DNA from: Amyelois transitella
Taxonomy: Eukaryota > Arthropoda > Insecta > Lepidoptera > Pyralidae
DNA length: 64,000 nt
Reading direction: 5' to 3'
Assembly (NCBI RefSeq): GCF_032362555.1
Contig: NC_083522.1
Coordinates: 6,798,001-6,862,000 of the forward strand
A program made the position numbers and the translations under genes. The notes under the pieces were generated by a model. It made no database searches. It saw nothing but the letters and a program-made list of their open reading frames with translations, and was not told the origin of the DNA. This document shows, piece after piece, positions 47,762 to 60,865 of this stretch. Position 1 is the stretch's first letter, and each line of letters begins with the position of its first letter.

Positions 47762-50700
47762 ATGAAGCGAGACGCTTACGGAGACGACGGCCCTTCCCAC
47801 AAGAGGCAGAGGCATACTGACGATGAAGTCACGTTTCTGATTCCCAGCAAGGTAAGTTATCAATTTTTTTTTTTAATTAGTTATTAAAAAATATAGATTA
47901 CAAATAGTTTAATTCATGATTTTACTCGCAAGTCATAATACTTCCTTACGAGGAAAATGTGAATTTAAAAAAATACTTAGGTACTTTAATTTTATTTTAT
48001 AAATTCAAAATATTACCTGTTAGAACAAAAGCTTTAAAAAAATTAAATTTTCAATATTGGACATATGTAACTTACTCAAAAATCATAGTAATTCTATAAA
48101 AAATATCCTACATACTAGGATTGTGTGTAGGTAGAGAGTTCTTTTGTTTCCTTGTGACTGATCGAATGACGCGGTAAAAGAAATATCGTTCTTCCCCTCT
48201 TAAATATTTAAGTTCGATACGACAGTAAACCAGATTTTAGGGTCTATCAAACGCTTGGCCTAAAATCCCACGTTATAAAATTGATAGTATTGTCGGCGTC
48301 CCACTTTATGGAATAAACATGAAACAATAAATTTCTTGTGTTGTTGTCTAAATAATATGTATGTTATGATATATGAAGCTACAGCGTAAAAAACAGTAAG
48401 TATAGTTAATGAAAAAAATCGAAGGTTACAAACAGTCTTATTTGGCGATAAGTGCAGCTAAATTCTAGCCTAGATCTCCATTAAATACGTGATTGTACTT
48501 TAAACCATTTGATGTTTCAACTGTTATAACAGATATTTATTCTTTAATATTTAGAATGTTTGTAAATTTTTGTTTGATCTTCGCATGATAAGAATAATTT
48601 TTGACAGGTGGCTGGTTCGATCATCGGGAAGGGCGGAACCAATATATCAAAGCTCAGGAGCCAGGTCAGTATTGATCCCATGGTTTGCTTTAATAGCCAC
48701 CACGACTCGATTATGTAGACTCGTATAAAATTCATTTGATCTGTGCAGAGTTCTTTTAATTATGATTATTACAATTTAAACCTTCATATAGAGAAGAATA
48801 AGGTACATATTAATATTAATATTTTTAATGGTGCAGCACACTTAGCATTTCTTTCAGAGTATTTTTGTTGTTTTCTGAATCAGTAAGTTTAGATAAAAAT
48901 ATTTTTTTACTCTACTTAACATCTTTTACTCCAGGTACCTACCAAACATATGTAACTATTGTACTGCTGCAAATGTCTTTGAAATCGGTAATATGAAATT
49001 GATGACTTTGACCAGATTCTTTTCTTCTGCATCCCATACCGATGTTTGTTACATCGCTTGTCTCGTAGAAACGTAACGACCATGTCAAGATTTCGAAATA
49101 AGGAAGATATTATTGTTGGTCACTGTTGGCCGGCACAGGCGCCTCGCGCCCGCGGCTAGTCCGTAGGTCGTAGACAGAATAACCCCCCGGCAGCCAGTTA
49201 CAGGTCTTTATCGCCCCCGAGACGCCTTGTGCTCGTAGCGCGACGCGCCGCGTGCCTCCTCTCATGCCCTAAACACTCGACCGCTCCCAACACTTGCTAA
49301 AAATACAGCGCTTACCAAATAACTTTACACTCTGAAGGCAAGATTTTAGTTTAGTGGACAACGTAACCATTTTAACCACAGTTGGATTTGAACTATTTTT
49401 GGTAAAGTTTGGGTCAACTGCACGGAGAAATCCCTCAAATTTAGTCCGCCGCTTACCAGAGACAAAGTTATTTGGGAGGTGTTACCACGAGTGTTGTCCG
49501 TGGCGAGTGGAGTCGCGCGGCGCGGTGCTACAGCGTGTCTTGGTTGCCGGTCCCGCCCCGCCGGACGCCGCCGCCCCGCCCGCCGCCCCGCCACGCAGTA
49601 CAAAGCCTCTATAACAGTCCCAGATTGCCCCGGCCCCGAACGGTAAACTATATCGCCAACATCTACTCTCAATTAAATCCCGAGCCTCTTTTATATACTC
49701 TGTCAACAGTCAGGAGTCGGATCGTGTTTGAACTTAGGCGCTTCACCCCGTGTGACCACCCGCGACACTCCGCAGTACGCTGCACCCTCGCACCGGACTT
49801 ACTTTCATTCTAGACCTCTGTGTCGTCACTCCGCTCATTAGTCGCTAAGAACTTTTCCCTCAGGACTTTATCCTCTCACTCGTGTTCTGTCCTCGTTGGA
49901 CCACTCGTTTGATCTATCTTAGTTCTACCGACATCACTTTTTCATCTTATCATGCTTTGAGTAAAGTCCGGCAAACAGACCTCCCTGACCGTTGATTTTT
50001 ATATCGTTATTTATTAATATTGTGTTGTGATTCTTATCCATTCTCTTGCGCTTGTATTTACGTGTGCTAATATAGTCATTGTTTTTCAGTGTACTGTCGA
50101 TATTGGCTCCGGATGTCGATTCTGTTTTGGATATCGTCAAAGAGATTCTTCCAAATTTGGCTGATGTAAGTAATATATATAAGTACTTTACCCAATAATA
50201 TATTTGAAACAGGTTAAAAATCTCCATATAGTACAACTTCGAATAAAATTTATACGTATTTGGCATCAATAGCAAACACATTGACATCGGATTCGCTTAT
50301 TTTGTTAGGGAGGACCCAAGGGCAACACTGAAGACCTCGACGTTCGCCTATTGATCCACCAGAGCCGAGCGGGCTGCGTGATCGGCAAGGGCGGCTCCAA
50401 GATCAAGGAACTTCGCGATGTAAGACAATTTACAATATTTTATCGAACCTAACTTTTATTTTTTTTTTATGTTAGGCGAGACGGCTTACAAGAATGGGTT
50501 TGTTACCACTACCACATTTGGGTCGGTTTAGTTACCTTCATTCATTACAGACGTTTTGTTGAAACAGCAAGTCAAGAGCACCATCAATCGAGCTTGCATG
50601 AAAAGATGGTTGAATGATGATGAAGAATGTGGATGAGGCAAAGAAATATGCTAGGATCGTAACAAGTGGTAAAACAAAGTATGTACCCCTAAGGTAAAGA

Positions 50701-53700
50701 GGTGTGTTTGTATGTAAGTTACTCGTATAGCGAACATAGCGTATGAAGGTGGTCGAGCAGATGGGTTGCTTCGACACGTTAAAGTCATCTGCGCGGCGCA
50801 TACAGTTATTCGAAAAGAATTTTTTATCGTAAAGGTATTCAGCCACGTGCAGCAGATGCGCCAACATCTGTCGGGCGTCGTCGAAGACTCGCGCTACCTT
50901 TTTATCGGGCGATTCGACTATTTTTATAAAGTTTTCTCTTTAAATCTATGTATTGAGTATGTATTCACATCTAGTTGGGTTGCGTTAATACCGTATTATC
51001 TCGGTTTTTGTTTTGCTTGATAAATTATATTTTGCCATCTCATTATTAGTACATCATTATACAGTTGTTACGTTAATAAATGCTATTGACGTAACTAATG
51101 AATTGGGATTAATGTAACACGATTTATATGGCTATAACACTTTCCTTCTTACAAAAAAATCTATTATAAAAGGAAATACAACGTAATATCTAAAAATCTA
51201 TCTTAAGTCGCCTTGCACGCCAGAGTAGTGACCAAAGGCGTCAAACTACAATGCAAAAAGTTCAATATTAAAAATATGTTGAAACTTACTGTTGTTATCG
51301 ACACCGATCTATATTCCTTTATCAGAGATAAATTTAAACAGACTTCTTATATCTCAACAAAGCTTATAGGGAGACCCCATCATAGAACAACAAACAAGTT
51401 AAACGGCATAACTATATAATGCACCGCCCGCATCCTTCGGATCAATTACTCCCGCCCAGAGCGCCGAGCAAGTTTTAAAACGTCCGCAACTTGCTAATCT
51501 AGCGGTGTTGCCTTTCATAACGAGAGTTGGTACTGGCCAGCTTGTGCGGGGATTTGAACTGACGTTCATTTCATTTTGAATTTGGAAGTTATCATATTAA
51601 AGCTAAAATTTATGCAAAGACAAAAAATACTAAAGAAAAGTTTATTTATATTTATTCCTCCAGTGACTAGTTCCAAGTCTAGCCTTATAGATTCCGGTGG
51701 CAGCCGCTTTGTGTAAAATTCTATGTTATGTAGTGGAGTTACCTTTGGTATCCGAGTTGTCATCAGATGTAGTGTGACTCTGTCCTTAGTTGCCGCTACA
51801 TTTTCCGTACAAGCGGGTCTGATATTAACTCTCCCGTTCGAAAGCTTTGCGGGGAAAACTTTTTGTGGTTAATATGGTTATGTCTGCTCAATGTATTAGT
51901 ATGAAGTTCAATAGTTTCCTCGATACAACTAAAACATCCTGACAAATAAAGTATTTTGTCTATAAGCATTAATACCACTTATCGAAATATGAAGGTGGTG
52001 GAAAAAAATCAGTCAGTGAACTTTTGAATGCGATGAAGCAAATTTTGTACTAACTGAGGATATTATCAAATCAATCGGGTACTGAATTATTTTAGCTCCG
52101 TCCGCGCTTTTTTTCGCAAAAAGTGCTTCGCAACTAATTTATCGCAAAGCTTTAATCTTGTCTACCTGAAGATGTCCCAATTTTTTATCATTCCCTCTGC
52201 CATCGATCAGCTGTTCGCGAATCTTTTGTTCCCGTATAAAAGTATATAGAGTCAATGGCCGTTACCTGGTACGGGTCACAATGCGCGCATCGAATTCATT
52301 TTCTTTTGTTGTCATTTACAAAAGACTTTCGTATGTGAACGGAGTTTTCATTGACGCATGTGTTTGTGTCCTCTTCATGTACTGAAATTATTGCGATAAG
52401 TTTAACCTTATTTTTATGTCAGGTATAAAGCTTTTAAGCATTGTAAGCGTCGTCTTTCTTTCAGTTATTTGAACCTGCTCTAATAATAATGAGATGCCTC
52501 GTCCGTCTCCGTACGTCAAAATTCCAAAGTTTAGAAGTTCTGGTTACATTATTAAACACACGAGTCGGGCGGGGTTTATTCCATTTTGTAATTTTAATCC
52601 TTTTCATAGGCAATAAGAAAGAACCCTTGGTCTAACTTGTGACACTATTTCATTGAAACCTTTCTAAAAAGTGGTGAGCGTTCATCGTATCCTTAAGTTC
52701 GCTAGGTATAAGTTTAAGCCAATGCTGCAGTAAGCTTGTTCAAAATGTTGGTTGTCATAGTGATTGTTAGTAGACATTAACACCAGTCTAACAACTCATA
52801 GTGTTTTGAAATTAAAAAATGAATCACAATCTTTGCATAGGATCGAGGAGTAGTTTTCCGCGTATTCGCCTACTTAAAAGCGGTATGATGACTTTAAAGT
52901 AGAAGTGTAAAGTTCACACAGGGCGCGTGCGTCTCGGCAGCTGCGCGAGGGCGGCGCGTCGCCGGCAGGTGGTCGCGCAGCCGCCGGAAGGCCGAACAAA
53001 AAGCCGCACAAAAACCGCGCACCTGGCCTTCACCTACCTACCAAACTACTTGCACAATGCCGCGCCACTCTTGCACACATAAATAGAAATTCGGAGCATA
53101 TGGCTCGGTCTTTAATCGCCCGTCTTCAGTCACCTGCGCGCCAGGTAGCCGACTCGACTCGACTAGCGCGTCCTGTTCTCGATTAAATGTTTTCTTTTTA
53201 ATATTTTATGTCGTTTATGCTCCTCAGAAACTTTGTTAGATTTCACCCGAAATTCTGTCCATTTTTAATAATTTTCTTATGTACATATATTCGAAGAACG
53301 TCTATCGTTTATTACAAACGAGTATTTTTATTATTTCTTTCATTGAATGCTCACAGGTCTACCGCAATTCTATTTTATTTTTCTTACTCTTAAAATTACA
53401 TTGAGTTAGTTGATAAGAAACATGCACCAAGTGCGATTTTGCGGAGCTTTTAGTCTGCAGTAGAAAAGTTTGACCGTTAAAGGAATTCCTTGCAAGTTAG
53501 CCAAGTTTATGAACTTAGCGGAATGCAAACTAGGTTAAAGCTTTATATATTAAAAAGGCTCTAAGTTTAAGGTACTTACAAGTTAAAACCTAGACAGAAC
53601 GCCAGTTCTTAAAGATGTTACCTGAAGGTATATATGGATATTTCTTATATGGTGATTACGAAATGTAGTTAAAATAACCATTGTTAGTGGATATTATATT

Positions 53701-56700
53701 TCTAAGATCTGAACAAAATGTTCTATCGATCTTAAACATATCGCGTCGGCATTTTCAAAAAAATGTCGAACGCATATATCCACTCATCTCCCATTACACC
53801 GTCCGACCGGGTCCTTAATTGTTGTAAGAAAAGAATAAAAGATCTGATTTAATCTTCGGCTAAGGCCGCGAACTTTTACAAAATTATAATAGGCCTCTGC
53901 CGGCTATGGGGAGCAATGGGAAACGAGTCGCTTGTAGGGTTATCACATGTGCCGCGGGGCTCCATCCGTCGGAAGCGCGGCGCCGCTCGGGTTGCAGCCA
54001 CGCGGCCTTTTTGTAACGCCACATCCTCGATACGTCACGAAAAAAGAGGAAGGGATCATGTACTCACAGATTTTATATAAGATTACTTAGTCGAGGTTCT
54101 GTGTTTTTTAAGGGTTTTTTATGTGATTATTTGTTTCAAGTATTTATATCTGTAGGAAGGTTATTCATTCTTTCAACGAAACAATCTTTTAACTCCTATT
54201 TTGATGAATATCAAAAGGGTGTCCATGTCATGAAGATGCATGAGACAAGAGCATGTCTTCTTGAGCACTTATTAATAAACAGAGGGGGGAACTCACTCCT
54301 GATTCTATGCGAGATTTTTTTTAAGATGTTTTATTTTTTATTTACATTAGTACAGATTGTACAATATTTTTAGCGCTACAAACCTCTGGGCTACGGACAA
54401 AATAGGCGTTATCGGGACATTAAGACCAATGTACCTGCACTTAGTTGACAAATAAATTAATATGAATATTAAGCCTCAATACATATATTGACCGTATGTT
54501 TTAGACTAACGTACATAGCGACTGTCATTACGCGCGGTGTACCCATAGACAAATAAGTGTAATTTGAGCGGGGCACACATGTCGTACGAACATGTCGGTA
54601 ATTAGCAGGCGCCGGTGACACCGACAATTACCCCGCACGCTTCCGTTTCCGAGGGCGTAGGGCTTCGCGGTCACTCGCTGGCCGCAAGGTGGAAATGGAC
54701 AGCCCACCTGATGGAGAAACGCTATTGTATATCTATTTTCCACATCTGCGGGTGTTGTGTGAAGCTAGAACAAAGCTATTGTTGGAATAGTGCCAGCTTT
54801 TTCTATTCATTAAATAAATCTTACTCGATGAAACATTGTTTTTGTAAGGTTTTATTTACGGAGCAACCTTTAAATAGTCATATTAAAAAGGTATTATTAA
54901 TTCCTGAAAACTTTATCTATCAAGAAATTTTTCTTGGTAAAAGATATCCTAATTAATAACTTTCTGATTAGACTGTCACACCGCGAACAAAGACGAGGGT
55001 CGCCTCCCCGGCGAGTTGGTCGGCCGCTAGATGGCTCGCGGTTGAAATGGATTGTTTGCAGTTAGTATAGGGTACTGTAAGGATACGACAGATGGTAGCG
55101 GATCCCAGGTTGAGGTGTAGGCGTGTCGCGATGCCGTACAAGTGCAGGGCGGGGGGCGCGGGGACCGAGGCAGGCAGGTGATGCAGCGCGCTCATTGCTT
55201 CATTCGGTGTTCAACCACCCGGGGGATGAACGCTCCTTCCGCCGTTCGGTCGCAAAATAATCCGTGACTTAGAAAAATTAAAAGTGATTTACTGGACGTG
55301 TGTGACTACTAAAGTTGTCAAGTCAGTGTCCTCACCGGTTGTTTGTGCGTGTGGGACACGTGTGACGTGCGCCGGTCGATCCTGCGGCGCATGCGTGTAG
55401 CGCAGTGCGCGCTGTCAAACGTCACCACACAGAATGAACGCCCCGCCAGGACTTAGCACGACGCGCGCTGGTGTCTCCTTGACGTGTCGCCGAAGGACGG
55501 AACCGCCATGAAGTTATCTAATATCGGTAATTTTGATAATAGTTTTTATTTTATCAAAAGTTTGTTAATTTTAATTTTTTTTTTATTGCAACGTAACTGA
55601 TTGATATTGTTTCGTTATGTAATCACAAAACAAAATAATTTTATTTTCATATATTAACTTTTTTATCTACAAAAAAATCAATAAAATAATTAGAAAATTT
55701 AATTTTTTATTTACTTCCTATATAAAAATATTTCTTTTGTCATATATATATTAATTTCATACTTTATAAGATGTCAATTGTGTTTTGTAACTTTAAAGTA
55801 CATGTTGATATAAAATATTTTCCGTTCTTAAAGAGTCGTTGTTAGGTCGGTATTTTGTTTTAGTTACGAATATATATTTTTTTAAAATCAATTATTTAGT
55901 AGCGCGTCTATTTGTAAGTTATTTTTTTATTCTTATTGTTTTACTACTATTTGATTCAAGGTCCTTTTGTTGTTTAGTTTGCCATTTAATGAACAAATAC
56001 AAAAAAAGTGTAAATAGTGATATTGCCATCAGGCAAAAATTAAATATTTACAATTAAATATTATGGTTAAATATTTAAATTTATGGTGCTGCATAAATAT
56101 CAGTTTCTGCAGCACCATAATATTAAACTAAAAAGGCCCTTAAAATAACTAGAAGGAGACCTTTCTTTATTTTATATATTTGTCTATGGCTTTCTCAGAT
56201 TAATATTTATAAATAAAGGTCTGTCTGTAAATAAAATGTATGAAGCACTTGGCTGTTAGCCAGAGTCTATATAAACATCATAAAAAAAAACTACATTTAT
56301 TTGTTAAATTAACAAGTTTTGACATTTTATATTTCATCCTATTTAATGATTTTACACTCGCATGTAAATGACAATATCGTGCTTAATATCACGTCAGGTT
56401 CTAAAGACGTAGATAAAGACTATGGATTATGATTACGAGCCACGACATTTTTAATAAAAAAAAATATACTCTTTAACGCCAATCTGCTTGATAGGATGTT
56501 CTTTCGTTCTCTTTTGGGTGTGTGGGATCGAAGTGATTTTTTTTTTATGTTAGTGGCTTGCATGATAGATTTGGCAATTCGATTCGAATTGATCCATATT
56601 ATGTAAATATGTTAAGACTTCGTTTCCGTGGTAAAAATAAGAAATCATAAAAAGAAAGTTTGATTGACCTCCGTTAAAATATATTCATGCATGATTTGAT

Positions 56701-59700
56701 CAAAATTGGTCTAATGATTTAGGCGCAAAAGCGTAACAGACTTCCGTATTTAAAATATTAGTATTGATTCTGATGGTAAAGAAGTATTAATTTTACCGCC
56801 ACCAATACTAATGTAATGCTATATATAATTGCAGAAAACCGGCGCGAAGCTGAAGATCTTCTCGAACCCCGCGCCGCAGAGCTCGGAGAGGGTGGTGCAG
56901 CTCGTGGGGAACGCCGACGCGGTGGCGGCCGGAGTGCGCGAGGTGCTGGACCTCATCAGACAGGTGGGGGTTTGGCACTAAATTGTATAACATTATACTC
57001 GACAGTATCTGGATTGTGCAAGTAAGGTTTTTTACACGAAGCCCGACTCGATTCCCGTCCGTCAATCTCCGCAACTCTACAAGATTTCATGGTAACAGTT
57101 GCCTGAATTTTTTTTGTACGAGTATACTAGCTAATTGGTTAAGTAAAAATAGGCGGTGTTGGTCACATAGTGCTGGATTAGAATTTACAGATGGGACTCA
57201 CAAACCGAGAAAACTTAGTTGCCTTGTTGTAGCTTGGAATGCGTTAGAGGAGGTTTATGTTCTGCAGTGGACGAAATTAGACTGCAAATTGAGAAGTGAA
57301 ACAGTGCTGTTAGAATGAAAAACACTAAAGCAAATTTATTTTCATTCCTCTTATTTATTGTTTACTTAGTTTTTAATTAATATTCCAGGTACCAATCAAA
57401 GGGCCCATCCAAAACTACGACCCCCACAACTATGATGATTTCTACGCAGACGAGTATGGCGGCTTCGGAGGAGGCGGCGGAAGGGGACCGCCGCGCGGGG
57501 GCCCCGGCCGGCCCTCCGCCAGGCCCCCGCCCGGGCCCAGCCGCGGGCCCGGCGGGCCCCGGGGACCGATGTCGAGGGGACCCCCACCAGGACCCACTGG
57601 AGGTAGGTCGCTGCTGCTAGGAATACACCTTTGGCTTTGACAGCGTGAAACAAATATGGAGTTTCACTGTATGTAACCACGGTCCTTAATTAAAAATAAG
57701 GTTTTTACACGAAGTCACATCCATCCGCACATCTTTTCTTCTAGTTGCCTAAATGTGCAAGGTTCTTCACGTCACGGGATTCATTTACGGTAACCTTTTA
57801 CAAGCATTTGAAATTACAATTGCAGGTCCCCGAGGCTTCGGCGGCAATGATTTCGGCGGTCCGCCTCCGCGTGGCAACTTCGGTGGCGGCGCCCCGCGCG
57901 GGGGCTTCGGCGGCGGCTTCGGGGGGAACTTCGGCGGCGGCGGGGGGGGCTTCTCCAGCAACGGGGGGCAAGAGACCTCGACGCAGGTCACTATTCCTAA
58001 GGATGTGAGTAGTCTTTTTTATTCACAATTTTTTTCGACGTGGTTATTGATAGTAGTCAATTCTTCTTCGCGATTGTTAGCGGTGCCGCCGCCGTAACCG
58101 TGCCGCGAATATGAAATTCATAACACATTGTCTTCACCTTCATGCCCTACTATTTTCAAAAGCGTTTGGTAATTGATGTTGTTTATCTTTTTCTATAATT
58201 TTGCGTATTCCTAATTGACTTGGGGTCCGCTTATCGGTCGTTCTGTTCCCACGTAGTCCACTTTTTAGAATTCTTAGTTTCCATTGGTACCTACATATTT
58301 CTTACTTGGCTACTACTTTCGACAAAAGTACAGTCGCCGGTACGTGAATTCACTTTTGCGTAGTTTCCAGATGTTAATCGGGATGAAGGTATACGAAAAG
58401 TGACTCCCTATCTTTTATCGACCATGACATGGTCTTTCTAAGACATACTGGTAATGTTAAATTAATAAAATTGCAGCTGGCCGGCGCGATAATAGGCAAG
58501 GCCGGCACGCGCATCCGCAAGATCCGCGCGGAGTCGGGCGCCGGCATCGAGATCGCGGCGCCGCTGCAGGGCTCCAGCGACCGCATCATCACCATCACCG
58601 GCACCTCCGCCAGGATACAGAAGGCGCAATATCTGCTGCAGCAGAGGTATTATATATTTTCGCTCCTCCCTTCAGAGAGCGCAGTATGTACTGCCGGGGA
58701 GGTGAACTGCATGCTCATCTTTTCAAAATATATTTGGGGATATGAAATGAAAACATGACCCACCATCACCCGACTTTTACAGCAAACTGCACGCTCGTCC
58801 TGCATTTATCGACCTTTACAAGCAGGATCGTCGGTTTTGAGTACTTGTACTCATAAAATATTACTTGGGAATAGGATAATACTTTTGGGAACAGGGAACG
58901 ATGCTTTTGCGGTGAGGGAAAACTGCTTGTCAGAATCCAGAAGGCTCAGTATGTTACAGCCCAGGAAATTATTTGACGCGAAATCAACCTAATCCTAATA
59001 TTTGGGATACGAATCAATGAATTTTTGCGGCATCGCATGCATAAACTTCATAAAGCCAGACGGCAGTTCCTTCATGTTATTTTGAAATTCCTGGTATTCA
59101 ATCTGAATAATATGTATAATGTGAAAAGATTTGCCAAATTTACCTTTGGGAATAACAGTACAGATGTAACAAATGACAAAAACAAGCTTTTCTTTATAAT
59201 TCTATAAAATATGATAAAGCTTATAGCTTTAAAAAATTAAAGTATTGCATCAATCAATATGTTAACATCTTTATAATCATTACTAACACGCATTGTTTTG
59301 ACGCTAGAATGTTTGAAGAGTTCCCTGAGTTGGCCCCAAACAAAGCTAAAATGTAATTCAATGCTTGCAAAATTGATCGTTTCACTGGCCCGATTACAAA
59401 CACCAGGTAAAACACAGACTTTTGTAGATACGTATAGAGTGTTACTATCATTCCTTGTTGGGCCTTGTAGAAATATAATTAGTATGACAGTCATTTATAA
59501 ATCAATTGACATTTCTCATGGGATATTCTAAGAGTAATGGGTTGTTTTTTTTCCTGTAGAAATCATTTGTCAATAATAATTTTCATTTTAAGTTGAACAG
59601 TAATAATAACACTGGTCGGCAAAAAAAAAAGTCCGGGAGCAAAAATATTATAGTATGTAATTCTTATTGGCTTTGGTTAGCAGAATGCAAATCTGTTTAC

Positions 59701-60865
59701 AGATTTATGCTACCACGTCTAGTTTTCGAGATACTGCCGTTGAAATAAAATACCGAAATTTAGATATATATAATAAAATACCTACTTATTTTGAAAAAAA
59801 AAATTAAATTACAATGTTGAAAATATACCTATTAATTAAAAAATAAGAGTTATTTTGTACTTTTATTCTCGATTTATTCTCCAGCAAAAATCAGCTAACA
59901 TTGCTGGGGTCCACTTGCCATTATATCTTTTTTCCATGTGGGCAATGTACCAAAAACCAAATTAAAACAAACAAATTTTTTATAACTTTCTCCACAAGTT
60001 CAAGCTCACTAATTCAAAACAATCATTGCGCTTGCGCATGTGTTTGTTAGTTAGCAAGCTGTTGTTTACAATTAACTAACCTATCTCTTTCTAACACAGA
60101 GCTAAATACAGAATACAATGACAAACATGCGAAAAACGTTTACGAATACCGTTGCCTTTATCGAATTGTGACGAATTCTAGCGAAATCTAAAAAAGCTCT
60201 TTACATCAAAATTTTACGTGATGGACAAATTATCACCACATATTTTTAGTCTGTCTATACTGTATCGAGTTCACATATTCACATTATTGCTCTGATTTTG
60301 ATGCCGACCAGTGTAACCTTTTCATGGGAGAACGTTTTCTTTCGTCATTCATGTTTGACTATAATAATGTGAAATTATCATTTTATAAAACCACTTTTAA
60401 CAAATGGAATAATTTACATGTTGTTTAGAAGTTAAACAGTTACCAAGCCCATCATAATTACAATAAAAACGATTACTTTACATATTACTATAATTTTTGC
60501 TAAAAATGACGAAAGGAAATGTTAAATTACATGTTTGCTATGTAATTGTTTGTGATTAACAATATTTCTAGGTTTACATCAACTAACGGGCGTCGGTCGC
60601 GGCGCATTGTATGGAAGACTAGTGATTTTGTTGTTTTGATCTATTATAACAAGGAATCACTAATCTGCCTACAAAGCGCTCGCATTTTCTTCAGATGAAG
60701 ACTTCCTCACGCTGCTCTCCTGCCTCATCATTTTTCACTAACCCGTGTAACATCTTTCTTTTCTATTTGTTTTACATAAGCAAAATTTGAAAATAATAGA
60801 ATTTTATTTTTTTTCGCAGCGTGCACGAGAGTAACCCCCATCTCGGTCGCAGCAGCAACTTTTGA
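47762..60865 (+). CDS. HNRNPK: heterogeneous nuclear ribonucleoprotein K (bancal orthologue)
   Basis: Ten coding exons: 47762-47851, 48608-48664, 49599-49642, 50090-50165, 50309-50419, 56835-56963, 57389-57602, 57826-58004, 58477-58646 and 60820-60865. Phases match throughout; 1116 nt encode 371 residues. KH1 (about 24-89) has GKGG in [19 protein letters not shown]2 (about 99-167) has [19 protein letters not shown]3 (about 295-357) has [19 protein letters not shown]. Residues about 190-290 are a Gly/Arg/Pro/Phe-rich linker (RGG-like, GGFGGGFGG). Family knowledge: poly(C)-binding nuclear and cytoplasmic protein in splicing, transcription and translation control; the Drosophila homologue is bancal. 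Exon 1 opens with [18 protein letters not shown], whose basic stretch could be a nuclear localisation signal. The 6.4-kb intron after exon 5 has GC islands. AATAAA signals at 61258, 61263 and 61337 fit the 3' end. Confidence 0.95.
50590..50715 (+). repeat. LINE-tail fragment (family R2), degraded
   Basis: Contains gagcttgcatgaaaagatgg, gaatgtggatgaggcaaaga, aatatgctaggatcgtaaca and cccctaaggtaaagaggtgt. These match the better copy at 61945. It lies just after exon 5 of hnRNP K. Confidence 0.6.
52915..53175. other. GC-rich island in the long hnRNP K intron
   Basis: CpG-dense segment (for example gcgcgagggcggcgcgtcgc) in AT-rich surroundings, with no coding exon. It could be a regulatory region or an alternative promoter; only its composition supports this. 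Confidence 0.35.
54960..55530 (+). promoter_or_regulatory. GC island with possible alternative first exon
   Basis: CpG-dense tract with E-box-like cacgtg and CRE-like tgacgtg motifs near 55355-55370. It ends in gaaccgccATGAAG, a strong initiation context, at 55508, followed seven codons later by a GT donor-like site (55527). A promoter for a shorter hnRNP K transcript, or for an unrelated transcript, is possible. The frame from this ATG would enter exon 6 out of phase with hnRNP K. Confidence 0.35.
59610..60313. mobile_element. DNA transposon with CACTGGTCGGCA ends, 704 bp
   Basis: The left end CACTGGTCGGCA and the right end TGCCGACCAGTG are inverse complements, flanked by taa on both sides (59607-59609 and 60314-60316). 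A three-base TAA duplication is usual for PIF/Harbinger (TWA); CACTG ends with 3-bp duplications also occur in the CACTA/CMC group. There is no ORF, so it is non-autonomous. It lies in the last intron of hnRNP K. Confidence 0.72.

Noticed and set aside
56808-57074. ORFs on both strands over hnRNP K exons 6-8 (also 57396-57680 and 57785-57991 minus)
   Set aside because: GC-rich glycine/proline codons leave several frames open. The KH and RGG reading with matched splice sites explains the region.
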